Positions 10,816 to 21,486 of a DNA stretch of 64,000 nt are shown one piece after another (the first letter of the stretch is position 1; each line of letters begins with the position of its first letter). The notes below the pieces were generated by a model. It saw nothing but the letters and a program-made list of their open reading frames with translations. It was not told the DNA's origin and ran no database searches. This DNA is from Podospora pseudocomata (Eukaryota; Ascomycota; Sordariomycetes; Sordariales; Podosporaceae): NCBI RefSeq assembly GCF_035222375.1, contig NW_026946363.1:1240001-1304000 (forward strand). Reading direction: 5' to 3'. The translations under genes were made by a program, and so were the position numbers.

Positions 10816-12302
10816 CTTCCTAGACCATGACAACTACCCCGACATAGGCTCACGTCGCGACCGAGCTCTAGAGCATTTCCAAGTCCCTGCTTTTGTTGGC
10901 ACTAAGACCTGTTTTGACCTGAATGGCTTCTTTGGCAGCCAGGTAACCTATGACGAGACCTCCTCCCAAAAGCGCATGATCGGACTTAGTAACTTGCCCC
11001 TTCTCTTTTGTTCATTCGTCTTGCTCCCCAGCTGATGAGCTGTTTAAGCAACATGGTTCCGCGTCCTCATCAAAATGGTCCAAAAAGTCGAGGAAGCCCA
11101 TGACAACCTCCCCGAGTATGCCACCAGTGGCGAGAAAGGCTACAATTGGTTCGAAACAACTTATTTTACCCGATGGGACTACCCAGACAAGCACCAGGTT
11201 TTAATTGTCGACACACCTTCGGACTTCCCTGAGCAACTTATTTGCCTTCTTCAAAAAGCGTCACTATCGGGGCAAATCAACTTTCACGATCCCTTGGCAA
11301 TGCACACCAGTCTCATCGATCAGATAATCGTGTATTCCGACATCTCTGTCTGGCGAATCCGAGACCCGGTCCGTCAAATGGAGAAGGTGGGTGCCTCTTA
11401 TCAGTAGACGACCATTATATTCTCCCCATGGCTGACAGTCTGTTTCTTCTGCAGAGTCGCATGCGAACCGGCGCCATCTTCAGTGAGGTCCACGAGATGT
11501 CCCGTCACGCCATCCATTCCTCAGAAGTTCTTGAAGCGACCATTGACACCCTCAAAGACTTGCAAAGATGCCGAATGATGATTCACGACTCTTTCCCATC
11601 CCGGCCTCCTCCCATGGCAGCAGCCACTTCTGCTTCCAGAGAGGCGACAACCCCAATTTACTTGACACAAACTTACAAAGACCAGGCCATCCAATATGCA
11701 CAGTTCCAAATCTCTCTACTCAAAAACTTGAAACTACGAGCCGACAGTAACAGGGAACGACTCAAGAATGAGATCAACACGGTCAGCTGAGCCTTGTTCA
11801 CACTGGAGGTATATAGCGTCAAGAAACTTTCCACTGACCAAAAATCCAAACAGGCCTTCAACAACCTCACCATGCAAGACAACTCGGTGCTCAAGAGCAT
11901 AGCCCTTCTCACCATGGTCTTCCTCCCAGCAACATTCTTCTCCGTAAGCCCCCTCCCACCCCTTCAAGCTAAACCACGCTTATTAACTAACAAAATCAGT
12001 CCCTCTTCAGCACAACCTTTTTCAACTACGGCGATGACGGGGAGTGGCAGGTATCGGGGAAAATGTGGATTTATTGGGTCACCACCCTCCCGGCGACGAT
12101 CCTCATTGTTATTCTTTGGAGGGTGTGGCTCGGAAACAGTGATGCTATTGTTGCTTGTTGGAAACGAGTGAAGAAATGGACATTAGAAGATCAGGGGTGG
12201 AAGGGGTTGTGGAGGGGGGCTGGGAACACGAAGGAGCAGATGGTGAAGGAGGAGGGCACGGAGATGGGTCATGTTGTTGGTAAAAATGTTCGTACTTTTT
12301 GA
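10816..12302 (+). CDS. Fungal CorA-like metal transporter family protein, 5' part unclear
   Basis: The C-terminal part is well supported by exons 11054-11386, 11455-11781, 11854-11943 and 12000-12302. They read WFRVLIKMV, YNWFETTYFTRWDYP, a long coiled-coil helix (YAQFQISLLKNLKLRADSN) and the two terminal membrane segments of the CorA fold (SIALLTMVFLPATFFS and WIYWVTTLPATILIVILWRV). The usual GMN signature of bacterial CorA is not apparent, as is common in this fungal group. An upstream exon from about 10816 (FLDHDNYPDIGSRRD...LNGFFGSQVTYDE) also fits the family. Its junction to 11054 needs either a non-consensus acceptor or a frame change, and I could not find the first 100 or so residues. 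It may be a pseudogene or have unusual splicing. Confidence 0.6.
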
Positions 12303-12433
12303 TGTTGAAAGAGTTTCAGCTAGGATTTGGTTAGACAGATTCTCATAGGAGTGGTTACCTAGGCTGATTTGTATTTCGTGTACCTAGGGATCCCTTATAT
12401 GACAACAATACACCCAGGCATGGTGAGTTCCCC

Positions 12434-13288
12434 TTACCACGGAATATCCATCTTCTCCAACGTATCCTCTATCAACCTATACCGGCATGCCTTTTCATTC
12501 GTCAGAAGCTTCTGCCAGTTCCTCTTGTCCAGATCCCGAATATTCGCCGCCATAATCTCCCCGACCGTAACCTTCCCATGGTTCCCCACAGCCTCCTCAG
12601 GCACCTCCCTCTGCCCCTTCTCCCCCCCAAACGTCTTGATCAAGTCCTCATTAACCGGGTCACTAAACCCGTACTTTTGCGCCTCCTTAAAATACGCCCT
12701 CGGCACCTCCACCCCCTCGGACACCCCCGTCTTCACCACACCCGTCACGGGGTTGTACAACACAATATAAGCGTAATCCACCGGCTCCTTGATAGCGCCC
12801 TCCCCAGGTCTAGCAGGGGGCCAACCAGGCCTAGTAATAAAGCTCTCGATAGCCGCGTAGATGATGGTCGTGATACGGCGCTTGACAACCAACTCGATTA
12901 TCTGAGGACTTACTCGGTTCAGGATCATGCCACGGTCAATCCTGTTGAACGCCCCGGTCATTCCCGCTTCGTTGTAGGGCTGCTCACCCACGCCTGAGGA
13001 CGCGCCCTCGAAGCCAAGGCAGTAGATTTCGGTGTTATGTGGGAGACGCTTCCGGAGCTGGGTTTCCATGAGCTGGCCTTTGTCGGCGTTCATGGTTGGG
13101 ATGAGGAGCAGGACGCGTTTTTTCGGAGTGTTGTCTTGGTGGAGCTCGTAGCTGAGCGGGAGGAGTTCATTGTGCGGCTCTGGGAGCTGGGGAGGTGGGT
13201 AGACTTTGAGAGGGGGGATTTGCGCTCTCTTGGGGAGATAACTTTTGGAGTAGTTGGGGAGGTTGGGTGGTGTAGATGTAGAGGTCAT
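12434..13288 (-). CDS. DUF84-type (non-canonical purine NTP phosphatase/PRRC1-like) protein
   Basis: Single exon, 284 aa. A proline-rich N terminus of about 60 residues precedes an alpha/beta domain with landmarks of the DUF84/YjjX fold: SSGVGEQPYNEAGMTGAFNR (compare the SGV-x-EQP...GA-x-NR pattern of inosine/xanthosine triphosphatases), then IIYAAIESF, an EGVEVPRAYF segment, and a late GKVTVGEIMA block corresponding to the exposed loop before the last helices. Bacterial relatives hydrolyse deaminated purine nucleotides. Whether this fungal protein retains catalysis is uncertain, because the acidic residues after AIES are replaced by an Arg/Pro-rich loop. No targeting signal is seen. The assignment rests on motif order only. 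Confidence 0.62.
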   Translation of the reverse strand: MTSTSTPPNLPNYSKSYLPKRAQIPPLKVYPPPQLPEPHNELLPLSYELHQDNTPKKRVLLLIPTMNADKGQLMETQLRKRLPHNTEIYCLGFEGASSGVGEQPYNEAGMTGAFNRIDRGMILNRVSPQIIELVVKRRITTIIYAAIESFITRPGWPPARPGEGAIKEPVDYAYIVLYNPVTGVVKTGVSEGVEVPRAYFKEAQKYGFSDPVNEDLIKTFGGEKGQREVPEEAVGNHGKVTVGEIMAANIRDLDKRNWQKLLTNEKACRYRLIEDTLEKMDIPW

Positions 13289-14137
13289 TATTTTGGTCGT
13301 TGTATGTCAACCTGATGGGTATCTAGTGGCGGTTTCTTTTCTGTGTGGGAGTCGAGGGAAAAGTTAAGGGTTTCGAGATAGAAATATTCGAAAACAGCCC
13401 TAGGTAATCAGTCATACAAAAAGTTGAACAGATGCTGCTGTCACGCGCAAATGGAGGCCAGGAGGTCGAACAAACTGTATAGGCTCACCATTCCTGGCAA
13501 ACCTGTCATCTGTACCAGATGGCAGCCAAAAAAAAACTCCCAGCTGCTCATTTGAAATTTGTGTTCTTTTGCAGGGTGGCTAAGGTGGGCGGTGCCCTAA
13601 GGTCGATCACAAGGCAGCAAGGCATAACGTACCATACAAAGTGTTTGCTCTTACTCTGGCTTGTAACATGTGGAACTATCGAGTGGGGGGAAATACTTAA
13701 TTAAGTAACCAACTAGGTACCATCTGACTTGCAAAAGTCATTTGGGTCTTCATGTTGGAGCGTTTTACAGCATGTGGTAGCTATCATCGGGATTTTCAAT
13801 TAGATGAGTCGGCGGATTGCTGATAAGGCGAGCACCTAACGGGTGGTATTGGGAATCTTTCAAATCTTTTCCGAGTCAAAGTCAGCAAAGAAAAGCTGTG
13901 ACTTGTTGGCGTATTCATCCCTTATCAGCTGGCATGACCTTACTCAGGACCAGCAGAAAGAACAGCAGCATGTGCCTCAACCCATTCAGAATACTGATTC
14001 TTTCATTTTTGACTGTTTATCGATCTCGAACTCATCGCACCCCGGTTTCTATGTACCCCTACCGCATAAAGCCTCCACCGTCTACGACCAGATGTATGCA
14101 AAATGTCCAATTTCTCCTCGTTCCAACCTGCCATAAT
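13289..14137. other. Intergenic, no gene seen
   Basis: Interval between the DUF84 gene promoter and the 3' end of the SOD gene. No open frame of interest was found. Confidence 0.4.
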
Positions 14138-14818
14138 TCAAGGAGTCGCAGAAACCGGCGCCTTCTTGATGTTGGCGCAAGCAACCCTCGCCGAACTCTT
14201 ATCATGGAAAACAACCGCACGATTACCAATATACCCAAGCTGGATGATGTTGGTGGCAGTGTATGGATCATGGAATCTGCACCACCACAATCAGTATGTC
14301 AATTTCCACTCGGCAAGCCTGATTGAACACTTACTCCTTCTGAATATGGCCCCCAGCAACCTTGCCATACTTCCCAGACAGATCGCCGACCTCGCAAGTC
14401 GCAGGCAGCGAAGCCTCACAAGGCGGTTCCTGGCCACGCACGTATGAGTCGAGATGAGCGCCCGTATCGGCGCATGTGCCGTTTTCGGGAACAGCGCGGA
14501 CGTGGATGTGGTAGTCTAGATCTCATCAGTGCCTGTTATCACTTGTCCTTCAGGAACAACACGCATACTGTAAGGTCCGTTCTCCTCTGGCAAGCCGGTA
14601 ATATCAATGGTGTAGTTGATACCGATCTGGGCAGCGACAGCCTTGAAGGTGCCCTTGACGGTTTCCGAGTCGAACTCGGCGATCCAAACCTCACCAATGA
14701 CGGGGTTGTTCCTCACCGGCCGAGCATCACCCAGCTTGCCAGTCGTGACGTTGTTGGAAGCCTGGGCCGCTGCCAGCGTGCCGACAGCCAGGAGGCTCAA
14801 AACAGAAGACAGCTGCAT
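14138..14818 (-). CDS. Secreted copper-only superoxide dismutase-like protein
   Basis: Three exons, 14569-14818, 14335-14515 and 14138-14276 (introns 53 and 58 bp), give 189 aa. The signal peptide is MQLSSVLSLLAVGTLAAA. The first junction restores GPYNYHIHVRAVP. Copper ligands of the Cu/Zn-SOD fold are present: His86 and His88 in HIH, His104 in GAHLD, and His168 in VVFHD. Arg174 and Cys98/Cys177 match the catalytic arginine and the structural disulfide (ARVACAN). The zinc-site histidine and aspartate that follow the bridging His in classical enzymes are not visible: the segment runs GAHLDSYVRGQEPPCEA. This is the pattern of fungal extracellular copper-only SODs such as Candida SOD5. There is no GPI tail, so it is probably released. 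Its likely role is dismutation of extracellular superoxide. Confidence 0.85.
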
Positions 14819-14967
14819 TGTGGATCGATTTCTTTCCCGAAGACGGTATAACAAAGCAGAACCAAGGCTCGAGGACCGGGAGAGTCTCTAATAAGATCCG
14901 GGGAACGGCAGAGAAGAGTTACCCAGAGGAGGATAGCTTCTCCATGACCAGGGAACCCCTTCCTCCC

Positions 14968-14978
14968 CCTTATATAAC
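14968..14978 (-). promoter_or_regulatory. TATA box of the SOD gene
   Basis: TATATAAGG on the minus strand lies about 155 bp upstream of the SOD start codon, in otherwise C/G-rich flank. Confidence 0.45.
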
Positions 14979-15778
14979 CCTCCCCAAACCCCCCCCATCC
15001 ACGAACCGCATCTTGCCCCCTTATCCAATGATAGCAACTGCACCTCCAATATCCTAGGATTGGGGGTCCGGGCACTCAACACCTAAGCGATTGGATCAAC
15101 TCCGAACTGTCGTGATGAATTGTCCGGCCGAGAAGCGCTGCGTGGTGGGATTTCTCCCGGCTGTATGGATAAGTTCTCCGAACATTTGACTGCCAAGCAG
15201 GGGTATACTTCCTCGCCGGGACGAATGGGCGCGGTGCCTATCTCGCCAGGAGCCGCAATATCAATATAACCGCCGCGGGAAAGCACTATAAATCTGCTGT
15301 ACGACTTATGAACGGGACCGTACCAGCAACCGGACTCCCGAGATGGTCTGCCTATATGACGGGATTTGGAATCATTCGGACATAACGGTGGCATCCGAAT
15401 ATCCCACATCCCGTCTAGCCAAAGCTCCCAAGGGGGTTGCAATGGTGTAATCATACATGCCCCTTGTGAATGGTCAGTAGAGGCCTACTCGGTTAGAACT
15501 GCAGCTTACGATATGGCTTCTACCGGGCCTGGCTCACGGCTTCCAAGGCGGTTATGTTGTCGCGGAGATATGAGTTGGCATTTGGCGTGAGGAGATATTC
15601 TTGGCTTTAAGTTAAAGCTGCTGAAAGGAAAGTCCAACCGACATGAATCTGCATGAGTCTATGATACCTATTGCATGCTAAGATTCTAGCTACCGCCAGA
15701 AAAGTTCTATTAGCACCTCGAGGTCATGTACCCACCAGATATTCTTACCAAAGACTCACCCCAATACTTAGGCCGAGC
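14979..15778. other. Intergenic, no gene seen
   Basis: Spacer between the SOD promoter and the 3' end of the RraA-family gene. The open frames here show no family features. Confidence 0.4.
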
Positions 15779-16808
15779 TCAAAGCCTAAACATCTTACTC
15801 GCCTCCGAAAAGCTCATCCCCTTCGCAATCTCCACCGCCATCTTCTCATCCGCCTCCACCTGCTTCTTCATCAGCGGAATCGCCTGCTCCGCCAACTCCT
15901 TGGGCAGCACCACAGCCCCATTCACATCACCAATGAGGTAATCCCCCGGCCTGATCGTCATATCCTGCTCATCAGTCTGCAGTTTGACTGGCACATTGAC
16001 CGCCGCCACCTTGAGCAACTCAGCAGGAGGCGCTGTTCCGACATCCCTCGCAAAGATCTGTCACACTATTAGCAATCGCCCCTCTGTCACAAAACAGTGA
16101 GCCCAATATAAATACCGGAAACCCCAGCCCCCTCTGCTCCTGCAAATCCCTAAACCGTCCATCAATCACACTCCCCACGGCACCACTCGCCTTCGCCCTC
16201 GTGCTCATCAATCCACCATAAACTGCATTTGGAGTCTTGGGAGGGCAAGAAACAAAGATAACCGCTCCCGCAGGGACAGAGTCGATCTACTTGACATATT
16301 AGCAACCCTCCTCTCCTCCTACACAAACCAAAGGAAAAAACTAACATAATGACTCGGATGCTTCGGCCTAGGATCGTCCAGCGGGACATATTGGACCGTA
16401 TACGCCGGCCCAACAATCTTTGTATCCCCGTCCTGTCTCTGAGGGGACCACATCGTCAGCCCGGATAGGAACCCGCCATTGCGGTACTTGAGCTTGATCA
16501 GGGCGTCGGAGACGTCACAACTAGAGGTGTCAGAGGGACTATAATCCAGAGATGGTATGCTATGATATGAGTACATACGTAGTGAACTCTTGCAACGCCT
16601 TCACAATTGGATCCTCTGGTGCGGTTGGAGTAGCCATCTTGGAATACAGCGACCTCTGTTGGTTGAACAGTGTTGGTGTTAACAACCTCGGCTGTAATTG
16701 GTTTGGCGGGGTTCGGACAACAAATCTCAAACTGGAAGAAGATGAGCTGCTCGGCTGACGATATAACAATGCAGGTTTCACGGGCAAACAAGACACAACT
16801 CTACGCAT
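15779..16808 (-). CDS. RraA/HMG-aldolase family protein, probably mitochondrial
   Basis: Four exons, 16579-16808, 16346-16520, 16116-16286 and 15779-16057 (introns 58, 59 and 58 bp), give 284 aa. The junctions restore TTCDVSDALIKL, HYIDSVPAGAVIFV and GFPIFARDVGTAP. The GSVIDGRFRD block carries the Arg-Asp pair typical of the 4-hydroxy-4-methyl-2-oxoglutarate aldolase/oxaloacetate decarboxylase (RraA-like) family, followed by the conserved PGDYLIGDVNGAVVLP segment. The first 57 residues are Arg/Ser-rich with few acidic residues, like a mitochondrial presequence, and a second in-frame ATG at 16635-16637 begins MATPTAPEDPIVKALQEF, exactly where the family domain starts. Both starts may be used. 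The expected reaction is retro-aldol cleavage of HMG or decarboxylation of oxaloacetate with a divalent metal. Confidence 0.85.
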
Positions 16809-19267
16809 GTCAAAAACTGAGGGGATTCACATGGGTTGATGTTGATGCTGGCTTTCAAAGCTCCCGGCTTTGAGGGATGATGCAATGGCATGTGCTAACA
16901 AGCCGAGACATTGGTGGGCCCCACCTGCCGATCCGGCCGCCCGGTCCCTGAAATCGGCCGCATTCGGGAAAGGTGGGGTTCGGTGATGGGCTGTCGGCAT
17001 CGGCTTCATAGTGCTTGATTTTAATGCTGGCCCTGTATCCGGCCATATGCGAAGAGAGCACAGTGTAAAGTCTGTCAATGTACAAGTGAGATCTAGATCG
17101 ACGTGAAACATCAGAATACGCTTTCACAAGCCTCTCACTAATTATCATACCACAGAGGGATTGAAGTGAACTGTCACCACGCGCCCAAGATCCACCGGCC
17201 ACGCAACCCCCTGCTGGGACATTTGATGAGAGCAAGTTCTGACTCGGCAAAACTTGTCAAAGAACACAGTCGATCCTGCCGTCAATACCACGAAGCGGAA
17301 AGGGGTTGAAACTAGGTCCTGGACCTACGGATAGCCCCCATTGCAACGGTTTGGTGTAATCTGTAGATACCCATAAACCCAACGGCCTTGCCGACGTGGC
17401 GGGTGTGTGTATATAGTGCCATTGGCTGGCAGCCGACCGCGCCGCAACTGGTCTGACCAAGTTCCATTCACTGCAACCTGGTGTTCGGTTGGGGTCAATG
17501 TCACCATCTGATGATGGATGAAGCTCACATCGGTCCCACGACTCTGGGTTGGGATCACTGCCGGGCGGCCGTGAAAGATGGGCCACAAGGAAAATCTCAT
17601 CGCCTGCCCGGGCTGACCACTTTCAACAGATGATGGTGTGTGATCTGAGACCTGCCTGCCTTCCAGACTGTCAGGGACACCAGAATATGGTGAGATGCCG
17701 ATCAGTGATCAGGCTTTGTGAGACCTGGCAGAAAGGCGGCTTCTTCAACGACGAAAAGATCCAGATGGAAGTTTCGATACGTGATACATGTTGTGGAGAT
17801 CCTCTGCTGTGCTGTGGCGCTGTCAACGGCAAAGTCGCCCTCAGGTTCTCTCTCACGCTGTGAGAGGATGGATGCTATTCAGCGGCCCAGCCACACGGCA
17901 GAGGTCCTTCCAACCCCCGCTTGCGACGATGATGCCGTGATCGTCCAGCTCTCGCAGATGTGGTGAGGTAGCATTGGAGGCCTTTTGCCGGTTGTCAGTT
18001 TCCACAAAACCGTTCTCATGACAACAAAAACATCTCCATTGTCTCCAAGTCTCCATCGGTGTTGTTGATTGTTGTCGATGTCTGTGGCTGGGAAACAGAT
18101 TTAGCGTTGTCGGGATTTCCCTAGCAGTGATGCTAGCGCCAGACTTGGCGCATCATCGGCGGCTGGTTCTCCAACTCTGAGATCTGGATAATAAGTGAAG
18201 AAAAAAAATGAGGCTTTTGATTTTGAGTTCGCAGAAACGGCAGGCATTGTTGGTGAAACTGAGGTGCCTTGAAATCGTACAGAAGCTGAAACGGAACTGG
18301 GCTGAAGCGAGATCGACATTGCCTTTGACAAACCTGCATGCACAGTCATTGTACCTTATGTAGTGACGGCCGGAGCCAGAGTTGGATGAGGGTTACCTGA
18401 CCCCATCGCGAGCGGTAGCTGCGGGCGAGCAAACACGAGGTGTACCCTGCCCCCGCCTGAGGAAATCCGGGTCGGTCAATCAAATCGTACAAAGAGTCGA
18501 AGATATCGTATCTTCCCTCCTCAACTCGACCCAACATTGGAATCTGATGTGAGACGTTCATGGCGAGTAACGCAGAGAGATAAGCGCCATTGGCACACTT
18601 CCTAGATGCAATTCAACGGCCCGGTTACCATCACCAACGGACAGCCCAGAACAGAGGTTCCAGTTGCTGTGTGAGACAGCAACGTGGGGAAATCTGGGCC
18701 CTCGGTCGAGGCGTGAACGGCGCGGAACAGGGGCCACGGTGCGTTAAGCGGCCAGCCCCTGTGCATTTTCAGCCCAGCCTTGCCGCAATGAGCATCCAGC
18801 CTTGGCTTGCAGGTGCCTTGTCGTCGCAGATGAAAGCACCCAACCCTTTGCCGCCGGTTTGGATTGCGCTTTTCGGTTTCTGTCGACTCCTCATCGCCAT
18901 TCTTCATTCTGTTGACCTGCTTTGGTTCACTGGTTCACCAGGACGGCCAGTTCATCAATAACGTCAACGTCCGCCTCACCCAAGACTTCCTCCGCTTTGG
19001 TCTGGGGTAACGCCGATTCCCCGCATCGAGAGCCAAGCCATTGTTGACGAATCCGCCTTGTGGGAGCTGAGCTGAGAGCGAACCATCCGCTAGGCACGAG
19101 CTTTTTGGATCGGAGAGACGCAACTTCGGGAACGAGTACAATGCGGAGTACCCTTTGCATCTCGTAGCAAGGCATAATCGACGACGTTTCTTTTTGGATA
19201 TTCTGCTGTACCGTGTATCACTGCTGGGCTCACTCGGTTCGCTTGGAGACTGAAAAAATAGTGGAGG
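16809..19267. other. Gene-poor interval
   Basis: About 2.4 kb without a convincing gene on either strand. Open frames are short, lack family features and have no consistent codon bias. There is no obvious long terminal repeat, inverted-repeat element or simple repeat. It separates two head-to-head genes (the RraA-family gene and the PPxY membrane protein). Confidence 0.4.
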
Positions 19268-20771
19268 ATGCCTCCGCAGCTTCGAATACCGATCTTTGTA
19301 ACGCTGCCAGTCGGTCAAGATGAATCTCGCAGATTGCTTTCTCGGAAAACCAAGGAGCAGCCTTCCAAAGAAGCACAGGTAGGCTTTTCCCTCCCAAACA
19401 GCCTTGATTCTTTAGTCTCATTCTTACCGTCTCCGCCATCTTCAGATCGTAGGCGCTGTTCTCGGTGGCATCTTTGCCCTCATCATCATATACTTCTGTA
19501 CCCGGTCCCTCTGGAGAAAATGCCTTGGACCTCGAGGCGGGAAGTACAAACCAACAGAGCGAGAGGACGACTCTCCGACAACTCGACAGATCAATAGAGA
19601 GGCCCAGGATAACCTGGAGGACGCATTGGCTGGCGCACAAGCACAGAATGGCGCCACCAACAACAACTTGGCGGCGGTCGATCGGTCCACATCAGTTCGC
19701 AGCGTTATGACATTGCCAATGTACCGACCCAAAGCGACAGAAAACGAGCAGGTTCTGGGCAGGGAGGGCGAGCGCGATGGTATTGATGTTGTCGTCGAGA
19801 TGCCGACGGCCGAGCAAGAGGAGGAGTTGCGCGAACAGGAAATGGAAGCTCTCTATCAGATTCGGGCGGCAAGACGTCGACAACTAGCCGATCGCGAGGA
19901 GAGGCGGCGGTTACGACGGGAAGCGCGCGAGGCGAACGATGTGGTAGCTATGCGGGAGTTGAGGGAACGGGGTCGAAGCGTGGCGGCGATAAACACGGTG
20001 GAAATCGAGGAGCTGAGGAACGAGCACGAGCGGTTGAAGGAAACGAGAGCGCGAGCGGTGAGCACTGTCGCGTATGGCGACTTGGGAGTTGCAAGGGCAG
20101 ATGGGACTAGGATCCGGGCGAATAGTACCGACAGCGAACGGATTGGTCTTCTCAGTGATGCCGCGAGTATCGGGGCGTCCACCCAACCAGAGAGCCTCCT
20201 GCTGAGGCGTGACAGGAGTCACAGTGCTGCGACTCTCAGTATCGACACGACGAACCGCCCAAACACACCGAGCTTGACGACAGGAGGAAGCGCCTACAGC
20301 TTAAATAGCGCAGGATTAACCAGCGCCGGGTTACCAAGTGCTGGTTTGCCAAGCGCAGGATTATCAACCCGGTCGAGAGCAAACTCTGGAGCAAACACAC
20401 CACGGGTACCGAGCGCAATGGCCACCCCAAGAGCTGGGTCGAGTCCCGAGATGATCGATACCGCAGACCTGGCCGACTTTGGAATGCCACCGCCCGACTA
20501 TGACGAAGTGAGCTTGGACGACATCACGCCTGGGCACTCACGTCGCAATTCTGGGGTATCAGCCTTATCGGGCAGGAACAGCCCCTTCAACGAGCCACCC
20601 CCAGACTATCCAGGCCCCGGACCAGCCAGGGCACGCAGCAACCGACTGTCGGCAGCCATTCAGGACCTCGCCGCACAGGCTCAGGAAGACCAAGAGCCTA
20701 CAGGTCGGCCAGGGTTGAGGCTGAGCCAGGTGCCACAGATCGTTATTGAACCGTCGAGCGCGAGACCATAA
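19268..20771 (+). CDS. Single-pass membrane protein with cytosolic PPxY motifs
   Basis: Exons 19268-19378 and 19446-20771 (intron 67 bp, phase 0) give 478 aa. A short N-terminal segment is followed by one hydrophobic helix (IVGAVLGGIFALIIIYFCT, about residues 38-57) and a long cytosolic tail. The tail has a charged, Arg/Glu-rich probable coiled coil (about residues 150-240), a Ser-rich region containing a five-residue repeat (AGLTS/AGLPS, four units near 20310-20370), and two PPxY motifs (MPPPDYDEV and EPPPDYPGP) near the C terminus. PPxY motifs bind WW domains of Nedd4/Rsp5-type ubiquitin ligases, so an adaptor role in membrane-protein ubiquitination is a reasonable inference. The family is not recognised by name. 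Confidence 0.8.
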
Positions 20772-21486
20772 GAACAATAAGCATTGGATGTTACTGAGTA
20801 TTTTGGATACCCAGAGATTGGATGTACACGTACCTTTTTGGACCCTTTGGCTTTGGAATTTGGGCATGACGAACGAATATCAGATGATTTGGCATGGAGT
20901 TCTGTTGGTTCTGGCTTTTATATAGGAGAGTTCCTTGGATTAATCCTGACAAGGGCAAGTTGCGAGGGTGACTGAGATGGAGGTGGACTGTATATAGGTA
21001 CTTGGTTATAAAAGAAGACGTGTTGTAGCTGAGGATAGTGGCAATCGACAGGCGTTCGTGGTCTCAGTCATTTGGCACTGTTTGCATTATTTGTTCCTGT
21101 GGAATAATGCTCGTCTACAAGGCAGATAGATACCCCGCGGTGTGTTCTACTCAACTACAGCCTACCCACCTGGATGAGGGACTGTAAGCCCACAACATCT
21201 GGATATAAGAGTCCTGGATTTTACAACCGAGCAACTTGAATTGGGCTACACACACCAACATAGGGTCAACAATGTTCACTTTGCTCCCCTCCTTGGATGT
21301 AAGAAACAGGCTGTGGTGTGAGTGGTCAATCCAGTTCCCGGCCCCACTAAAAAAATTCGCGGAGCTGGAGTCTCGCCGGGAACCACCGTACCGTATCCTG
21401 CGGGAATCTTAGCCCCACGAACGTCCCCTTCCCTCTTGTTTGTGGTTGTTGGTGTCATTCCTTTTCTCTTTCTTCGGCCAGCCAAG
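20772..21486. other. Intergenic, no gene seen
   Basis: 3' flank of the PPxY protein and promoter of the EF-G gene. No supported coding region. Confidence 0.4.
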
